Assembly (NCBI GenBank): GCA_025201705.1
Contig: MU616714.1
Span: 1-50,431, forward strand
Origin: Dissophora ornata
Lineage: Eukaryota; Mortierellomycota; Mortierellomycetes; Mortierellales; Mortierellaceae
Reading direction: 5' to 3'
Length of the DNA: 50,431 bases
The position numbers and the translations under genes were made by a program. Every line of letters starts with the position of its first letter. The stretch's first letter is position 1. Under the pieces are notes generated by a model that was not told the origin of the DNA, did no database searches, and saw only the letters and a program-made list of their open reading frames with translations. Shown here piece by piece: positions 44,161 to 50,431 of this stretch.

Positions 44161-45170
44161 ATGACCGTCACATACAGTGCTGCTTTGTTTATTCGTCTAA
44201 ACGGCACATTTATTACGGCTGACGTGCATCCCCTTGTCCACTCGCTTGGCAACCGACTTTCGACAACCCTCAGGAGCAGAGAAGCACAGCTATCAGGACC
44301 TGAACCAGAAAGAAAACCTATATTCAAGGACGCGATCACAAGAGCCGAAACCCAAAGAGAAGAAACGAATAGCGCACAGATCGAAATGGATATGGATGTT
44401 GACACAAAGGCTGCAACAGGTCCATCCACGCAGCGACAGCTGAAGAGCACGAAGCTCACCAGATTATGCGACGCCCAGTCAGAGCACTTTTACATATATC
44501 TGACAGTGTAAGGAGTATTACCATAAGCCAAGTGATCACCTCCAAAGCCAGCAGGCATTGTTCAATTGCAAGGATAACATGAATACATATGATCAACTGC
44601 GAGGACGCTGACAACCAGAGTCGATTTTGTGTCCCTAGTGAAATGGAACTCCAGCAAGGATCTTCCAAAAAGCCTGCGGCAGGTGCATACCAACTCTCGA
44701 TCTTGACCCTCCGCAAGATGCTCTCCAGCGCCTTACAGGATCTATTTGGCCAGACAATGGGCGGAGGAATCAACATTGATATCCTCGGATTTTGGACCGA
44801 TGAGACCAAGGATCCTTACAACAGTCTGCTTTACGCACCAAAAACAACGGTAGCCTCAACACCCTCTATACCCTCACCACCACCGTCAGCAGCGGCGTCT
44901 ACGGCGGCAGCAGCGTCTACAGCGGAAAGCGAAACCACGGCAACACCGTCTTCACGGCCATCAGTCTCTATTACCTCAACATACTCTTCCCTGACAGCTG
45001 CCTCTGCGATACTACGATGCCATTCGCTCGACTTTAACCAGCTGTGGAATGCGTTGACGCTCTTTAATACCCTGGTCGACGATTACGAGTCGCGGTTTGA
45101 GGTGCGCTATGTGTCCTCAACCTTGCTCGGTTTGCAAGCAAACTCGAGGCAACTGAAGTGGCCAAATTGA
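44161..45170 (+). CDS. RPP14: RPP14-like subunit of RNase P/MRP
   Basis: Two exons (44161-44507, 44639-45170) give 292 residues. Family-like blocks are SEHFYIYLTVEMELQQG across the splice, then LRKMLSSALQDLFGQTMGGG, INIDILGFW, SAILRCHSLDFNQLWNALTLF, FEVRYVSSTLLGL and NSRQLKWPN, matching the Pop5/Rpp14 fold (for example DLFGEV...DIL and LR..S..L.KLWSSLTL in human RPP14). RNase P trims tRNA 5' leaders and RNase MRP processes pre-rRNA. A Ser/Thr/Ala/Pro-rich insert of about 50 residues (about 186-235) splits the domain. The start could also be the later Met in EMDMDV (near 44386), since the first 75 residues are not family-like. Intron acceptor GTCCCTAG was chosen because it continues the fold; the open frame before it is otherwise a 44589-44638 artefact. 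Confidence 0.82.
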
Positions 45171-45890
45171 GCAGCCCTGCTCTTGTACATTGGAATCTTT
45201 TTTTTTTTGAGGACTCATTGTCTTTCGAGTACAATAAAAAACATCACTGTCGCTTTTAGCACCCAGCAATGACTCCCAGTCCATGCTGCAAGTGCCATGA
45301 CCCATCAGTATTTTATTTCGCGACCCTAACCACACTATGACTTCTACGAATATCCGTTTGGCGGATCAGGGAAGTTAGGTTACGCATTAAATACGGGAAT
45401 GTTACCTAGTTGTCATGATACACATCTCCATGGAATGACTCATATACATTGCCGCCTGTAGTACACCTGCTTACTAGGTATTACATTGGAGTCATGCGGG
45501 TCATTTCATAGTACCATAATCTTTATCCAAGGACATAGTTCTGATTTGGATTTGGCAATATAGAAATTGAGTAAGGATTATTGACAACTACTTGCAATCG
45601 CCAAATAACACGCTAACTTTGTTTGTATCGATCAGGGACTTTTCATATTCGACGGTTGTCATCCAGGAGTGAGGGGGGGGTTTTTTTTAATTTTATGGAT
45701 TTCTGCAATAGAGAGATCCTATGGTGAAACCTATTTTTTCGATTTGGCTGTATCCACGAGACCTTTGAATGCGTGTGTGGTGGAGGTTCAACTCCCACGC
45801 GCAGCTAAATTTGTCGTAGCTTCGTTTTTCTGTTTACTCTCAGGGCTGTATGATGGTTAACATAGCCAGATGAATGTTTATATACCATGC
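45171..45890. other. Intergenic A/T-rich segment
   Basis: AATAAA near 45233 may be the RPP14 poly(A) signal. The rest has no recognisable gene. A B-box-like GGTTCAACTCC lies at about 45786 but a full tRNA cloverleaf could not be folded. Confidence 0.5.
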
Positions 45891-47340
45891 TTCGCCAGCA
45901 GGAGGGGAAGGCTACGAAGCTGTCTATATGCAACCATCAGGAGAGGAATCGGTGTCGCGTTTGCAAACAGCGGACTCTATTTGGAGGGCAAAATGTGACG
46001 CGTCAGGAACAAGCACGTAGCCCGGAAATTAAGTTGCTATTGCATCCTGTCACTCTCTCATCACCCGTCGACTGTGGGTGCAAAGTGCACCATCTCGGTG
46101 AAGCGATCAACAAACACGCAAATAGTAGTGTGTCCTTTAGAAGCATGGAACTAGGTGACGAAGTCTACAGAGATGGAAGCCCACGAGCGGTCTGAGATGG
46201 GTAAAGGCTAGAGACAATCATATGGCCTGTGGCTGTTGGACTTGCTCCGTTGGCAGGTGTTACATCCGCCTACATAGTCCTTCAAAGGTCTCGATCGTGC
46301 TGAAATAGCTAGCTGTAAGCGAGTTGTGACATTCTTCAAGGATCTTACGTTTGAGTTCTGGGTCATCAGGCACACACATAAGGCCATCGTGGAGCAGGAG
46401 ATCCTCTTGCACACTGTATGTGTCATCTAAATCGCGCTAGTCCTTGATCTGCTTAAATATGGGGTCAAAATATTTGCCCTCAGGCAGCAGCGCTCGAATT
46501 GTCTGTGGAATTAGGGAACAGAAGCAGGGCTTGGATGCTGTTCAGAAATCTCGTGGGGGGCGGCAGAGTCATGGGTGTATGGTGCGAGGCGCCGGGCAGT
46601 GCCTCTCCTTCCCCCTCAGACTTGTCTCTCCGAGACAGGGCATCAGCGGCAGCATTCTGTGACCCAGGGCGATACCTGGTAACGAAGCTGAAGTCAGACA
46701 AAATCTCAGTGGACCTGGCAGGGACTGGGATTGCGCGTGGTTTAGAAGTATTCCAGGTTTCGGTGGTCTGTGAGCGCAATCGTGGTATGCTCAGAGAATT
46801 CAAGGCAGTGTCGCCGCTGTTTGAAGGCTCACATGGCCGCCAGGAGTCCTTTGTCGTAAATCTGGTGGTTCATCTCGGCTGGCAACGGCTTCCGGGAATA
46901 AAAAAGCAACTGGGCGCAGCAATCCATTGTCGTCATATTGGCTGCACACAGCACCAAGGCCATAGCCTGAAGCGTCTGTTTACAGGACGCAAGGCATGGA
47001 TGGGCCAAAGTGTTGCAAGATAGGACTTGCGTTGCGTCGCTACTACAGCTCATCGAAGGCGGCATGTGCAGATGGGGGCCAGGAGAACTTGGTATTCTTC
47101 TTGAGCAGGGCAGTGAGTGGCCTGGCGATCTTGGAGTAATTTTGGACAAAACTACGGTAAAAGTTGGTAAAGGAAAGGAAAATTTGGATGTCGAAGGCAG
47201 AGTGAGGGGTGGTCTACTCCTGGATCGCTGCGGCTTTGGAATGGTCCATCGAATTACCATTGGCGCCAATCACGAAGCCGAAGAAATTCAATGTCGTCAT
47301 ATCAAACTCGCACTTCTCAAGCTTGCCTGGCTTCTCTCAC
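45891..47340 (-). mobile_element. Decayed Ty3/Gypsy-type LTR retrotransposon pol remnant
   Basis: Minus-strand reading yields, in the element's natural order, pieces of reverse transcriptase/RNase H (about 46830-47340: KPLPAEMNHQIYDKGLLA preceded by an AVLCAAN-like strand), the RNase H end (about 46480-46803: FVTRYRPGSQNAAADALSRR), the integrase zinc region (about 46208-46426, ending CNTCQRSKSNSHRP) and the start of the integrase catalytic core (about 46060-46200: SISVDFVT, then VFVDRFTEMVHF). Pieces lie in different frames and are broken by stop codons, including a TAG right after the first catalytic-Asp strand. Terminal repeats were not found by eye. The copy is inactive. Borders are approximate. 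Confidence 0.85.
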
Positions 47341-47700
47341 GGTAGCTTTTTATCCACCACGCACGCGATTATATAGAGCTTGTTGGAGCGGCCACTAAAG
47401 GGGTAAAGGGGTAATCGATTTCTCACTGACTTCCCATCCGCTTTGTTAATTAGGCTCCAAGACATCAGTGAATTAACTTGGGTACAGGACAATCGAGCCT
47501 TTCTTACCTTCCCTCGCCTCATTTTTCATCGTTTCATTTCCTCAACCTGCCTGTTATCCTCACTGATCCACCCTACTTTGCCTACAAACACAAGCCCAGC
47601 AATTAATCCATCCTATTCCTTCTCATCCAGTACTCCTCCTCATTTTTTCTACTCGTTTCTCTTCGGCCTCTATCACTTTGGCGCCCCTACGCACTCCGAC
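47341..47700. other. Segment between the retroelement remnant and the XPG-like copy
   Basis: 360 bp that grade from retroelement-like sequence into a C/T-rich leader (TTCTCATCCAGTACTCCTCC region near 47620) directly before the XPG-like start. Probable former promoter of that gene; no other gene is seen. Confidence 0.45.
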
Positions 47701-48648
47701 ATGGGGTGCAATGGCCTGTGGCGCTTCCTCTCCGACAAGAGAAGGTACAAACTACAGACGCGCTTCCTACGGAAGAAAAGCGCTGCATTGCAAGAGCCAA
47801 GCAACAAGGTCCGCGTGGACACACAAGGAATCATTTTTCCGATGCCGACACAAACTGCTCCTCTCTGGACGCTGCACATGTTTTAGTCCATAAACGAATC
47901 AAGACTCTTGTCCGAGATCGCGTCACTTTGTTATACCTTGACGGTACTCCCGCTCAGGGAAAGCAAAGCAACCCACAACAACGACAGAAGCTCAGAGCCA
48001 AGGCCATCGCTGCTGCCAGCAAACACGTCGACAGTTTCGAAAGAGCGAGTTGATGCAGGAGCGCGAATCAGGAAACAGAATTTTTACAAATATCGACAAA
48101 GAGATCCGGAATTCAATCCAATGGGCACCAGAGGCCAAGAGGGGTTGGCGGATTTTCTTGAGCGCGAGAAGTGGACTGTGGTGATTAGCGAGACTGAATC
48201 CGACTTGCAGATTGCGCGAGAGTGTCAGGACAGAGACATCGTTATCACGGGAGATTCGGATGCCCTTGTATACAGCACTGTCGCCGTTATCTGGAGACCA
48301 TTGTCAAGCGGGAGATTTCTCGAGTATTGCATGAAGGACGTCTTATCGACCCTGACACTCTACAGAACGCAGTTTACAGTCTTTGTGATTGCGTCGCGCA
48401 ATGACTACAACCCCAACGTATATGGGCTCGACTGTGAAACCAACTATGGAATCACCAAGCGGATGACCTGCAAGGGTGTCGGAGCTTTGCGTCTAGAAAG
48501 AGCACAAATGGTGAGTTGGCCATTTTATGCTGGACAATACAGAGCGCTATTACACACTCTGATCAAACATGCTTTGTACACTAAATCAGAAGCCAAGGTC
48601 TTGGAAGGAAGCAGCAGGAGAGGTTATAATGTTGAGTTGTTGGCTTAG
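47701..48648 (+). pseudogene. XPG/Rad2-like nuclease gene copy, frame-disrupted
   Basis: The N-terminus MGCNGLWRFLSDK resembles the XPG-N start (MGV-x-GLW). After about residue 50 the family-like reading moves to a second frame (LDAAHVLVHKRIKTLVRD, then VTLLYLDGTPAQGKQ) between about 47862 and 48045, and then returns to the first frame (ERVDAGARIRKQNF). An XPG-I-like part follows, VVISETESDLQIARECQD and IVITGDSDALVY, with the acidic E/D cluster of FEN1-type nucleases. Two compensating frame changes are therefore needed, and no intron-like sequence explains them. The frame ends at 48648 after a possible donor GTGAGT at 48511 with no clear following exon. I read it as a decayed or misassembled member of an expanded XPG-like family. 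Confidence 0.65.
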
Positions 48649-49472
48649 GAAGAAAGGAAGGAAGTTGGGATCGATACAGAAAAAAGAAAGGTGCAAGCAC
48701 CCGCAAAAATATGAAAGCCTTTGCTTCATTCACTCTTTAATCAACGCCGCCATCGACATGCACAAACCCCTTTGTTACACTGCAACCGATCGCTCTACCA
48801 CGATGTTGGAATTGTTAAATGGACAAAGAGAAATCCTATACAAAGAGTGATAACCACGACTCCTCATCTCACATCCGCCCTATTGTCCACGTTCCGCCTC
48901 CCTCTTGCACACGCACGCTTCCCATCACTAGATGCCTGAATGCCATTAGTGCACTCTTTCAGTTGTCTTGAACACACCAGCCGCCTGTTCAACTATTGGG
49001 ATTAGTAAAACGCTAGTCGGTCGAACTTCGGAGCCCTCACAATTCTCTTCGCGTAGATTCCGACGTGCTTATTCGTGCCCTCAACGCGCGTGATGATATC
49101 CTGAGAGATTTTCGTAGGGGTTGCTTGTGAGAGATGTTTTCCATATCAGCGATGTTGGCTGGAGCCACAGTCTTCTCTTTAAATTAGTGATGATTCTTAG
49201 ATACTCTTTCAGAATCGTATACAGTGCTGAAAGAAGAGCTGTTATTCGGTCTGCAATGGCTGGACGCGGGCTCCTTTCTTCTAGTATCCTCAGTGGGATG
49301 GAGAGGGGACAATATTTAAAAAAATGTTCTTCACGGGGGATATTGGCGACCAAATAGAGTACTGTACATGGTCATGATCATATCGGCGGCCAAAAAAAAA
49401 TAGTGAAAGCCATTCACGAACCTGGCCTTACTTAATCAATGACTGTCTCGATTTTGTTAGACACCTTCGGGC
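48649..49472. other. Gene-poor segment
   Basis: Contains only short ORFs (48569-48850 +, 49081-49353 -) with no motif I recognise. It sits among decayed elements and may hold further unrecognised remnants. Confidence 0.4.
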
Positions 49473-49664
49473 ATGTCAACGATAAAAATCTTCCGCAAAG
49501 GATGTCACCCAATGCAGGCAATTCATGCTAAACTCCTGGGAGAACACATTGCCACCGACCTTGCTGGTCCAATAGTGAATCAAGAAAGCCACTCAAGCAG
49601 AAATAAACAGATTGTAATAACATTGCTGGCAATAAATGCTTATACCTGGTGGACGGTCATCTAG
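49473..49664 (+). mobile_element. Integrase-core scrap of a retroelement
   Basis: A 63-residue frame reads HAKLLGEHIATDLAGP and later QIVITLLAINAYTWW. This resembles the first catalytic-Asp strand (D-L-x-GP) and the following strand up to a YT-W-like motif of retroelement integrases. An in-frame stop precedes a RACQR-like end of a zinc region at about 49455-49470. It is far too short to be functional and is on the opposite strand to the Ty3/Gypsy remnant, so it is a separate insertion or a rearranged piece. Similarity is moderate and judged by eye. Confidence 0.45.
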
Positions 49665-49678
49665 TATTGCTACACTAG

Positions 49679-50431
49679 CTATACTGATAGTTTTGGCAAG
49701 TCGTCTTTTGCTTTTAGGATGTATATCGGGATATCGTTTTCGTTGAATGATGCACGACTCCTTTCTGTTTTCTTCTGCGCGAAATACTTGATTACTTGGT
49801 TGTAGATAATTGCTAATCCACTGACGACGACCACCCAGAATTCAGAATAATGCACGGCGCAAGTAGCTAAAAGTAGCGGCACATCAACAAGTATGCCAGC
49901 AGCCAGACCACCACTTAAACCAACCGCCCCTGCACCGGCTGCCGAAAGAACTTTTGTCAGACTGGGGATATCTTCCTGACTAGCATTCAAAGGGGTTCTG
50001 AATTCCAGTTCGTTCGTCTCGGCGGTTTCATTGATGAAGCGAATGAGATTGTCGGTTTTCTTTGCAAGCACCTTAGGATCCATAGACGCAATAAGGATTA
50101 TTTGTTGAATATAAAGTTGCCCTTCAAATTTCGTGACCGAATCTTTGATCGACTTGTAAATTGATTTGATGTTTTCCTTGGTATATTCGTCCATCTCCCA
50201 TTCGCTGACATGGTTGATAATCAGAGTCGCAATAATGGGTTTGCCTTCTGGACAAGTCTTGGTCCCAATGCCATATGATTTGTTTGACAAACATTCAGAA
50301 ATCCTCGCAATAGCAGCATGGTCTTGGATACGAATGTTGCCCGAGTTGGCCCTCCCCACCAAGCATAGTTTCATGTGCTTGGCAAGCTTAACACCTTTGG
50401 TGATTTCTTTGATGTTTCTTTCGAGATGTTC
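49679..50431 (-). CDS. Membrane-associated protein of unknown function, 5' truncated by the window
   Basis: The frame is open from the window edge (50431) to the stop at 49679, 250 residues, so the true start lies outside; the Met at 50374 is internal or optional. Near the edge is LAKHMKLCLVGRANSGNIRI, a hydrophobic strand followed by a Gly-rich turn. It looks somewhat like a P-loop but lacks the Lys-Ser/Thr. A helical, charged middle (WEMDEYTKENIKSIYKSIKD) is followed by hydrophobic segments VGLSGGLAAGILVDVPLLL and FWVVVVSGLAIIYNQVIKYF, which could span a membrane, and a basic C-terminus. I do not recognise the family. It could be the C-terminal half of a membrane-associated GTPase-like protein, which is inference. 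Confidence 0.6.
   Translation of the reverse strand, partial: EHLERNIKEITKGVKLAKHMKLCLVGRANSGNIRIQDHAAIARISECLSNKSYGIGTKTCPEGKPIIATLIINHVSEWEMDEYTKENIKSIYKSIKDSVTKFEGQLYIQQIILIASMDPKVLAKKTDNLIRFINETAETNELEFRTPLNASQEDIPSLTKVLSAAGAGAVGLSGGLAAGILVDVPLLLATCAVHYSEFWVVVVSGLAIIYNQVIKYFAQKKTERSRASFNENDIPIYILKAKDDLPKLSV

Noticed and set aside
45690..45810. tRNA or SINE suggested by a B-box-like GGTTCAACTCC near 45786
   Set aside because: The T-stem does not pair properly and no acceptor stem or anticodon arm could be drawn.
46829..47269. 146-residue ORF as an intact gene
   Set aside because: Only its last third reads like RNase H; the rest is out-of-frame pol DNA, so it is part of the retroelement remnant.
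1..50431. CRISPR array, bacterial operons or riboswitches
   Set aside because: Regularly spaced direct repeats with unique spacers are absent and the DNA is clearly eukaryotic with spliceosomal introns.

Overview
The window is nuclear DNA of a filamentous fungus. Genes are split by many short GT-AG introns (mostly 50-150 nt). They encode general fungal and eukaryotic housekeeping proteins with long Ser/Thr/Gln-rich inserts, and the intergenic DNA is rich in mono-, di- and trinucleotide tracts. Intron density, the presence of CSN4, LST8 and TMCO4-type proteins, and an XPG-like family seen in Mortierella-type genomes suggest an early-diverging fungus, most likely Mortierellomycota. That placement is inference from the sequence only. 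Exon borders were placed by hand from splice consensus, phase and family continuity; every multi-exon model given closes in frame.

Layout. 1-10.3 kb: a Yap1/Pap1-type bZIP factor (-) divergent from an SDR/epimerase (+), then an F-box/CxxC protein (-) and a TMCO4/Mil1-type (DUF726) membrane hydrolase (-). 10.3-21.7 kb: a 1.6 kb divergent intergenic region, a UBA-RWD DExH helicase of the DHX57/DHX29 type (+), COP9 signalosome subunit 4 (-) head-to-head with LST8 of TOR complexes (+), and a second F-box-like protein (-). 22-31 kb: a peroxisomal SCP2-type protein (-), a 1.7 kb gap without a recognisable gene, cohesin subunit SMC1 (-) and, divergent from it, ribosome factor RPF1 (+). 31.6-37.2 kb: a RING-CH membrane E3 ligase (+), an unrecognised SANT-like protein (+) and tRNA-dihydrouridine synthase DUS4 (+). 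37.3-45.2 kb: a large unrecognised membrane protein with polyglutamine (-), 18S rRNA methyltransferase EMG1/NEP1 (-) and, head-to-head with it, an RPP14-like RNase P/MRP subunit (+). 45.2-50.4 kb: an accessory-looking segment with a decayed Ty3/Gypsy pol, a frame-disrupted XPG/Rad2-like nuclease copy, an integrase scrap and an edge-truncated membrane protein.

Functional themes. RPF1, DUS4, EMG1 and RPP14 all act in rRNA/tRNA maturation and lie within 16 kb, but as separate transcription units. Several pairs share short divergent promoters (CSN4/LST8, SMC1/RPF1, EMG1/RPP14).

The most interesting sequence features are two GC-AG introns, one of them carrying a (GAA)15 tract in DUS4; in-frame stop-free introns in DUS4 and SMC1; a 4-nt first coding exon in the SCP2 gene; and a 75-nt genomic poly(A) placed just downstream of the AATAAA of an F-box gene. 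I saw no convincing novel multi-gene defence or biosynthetic system.
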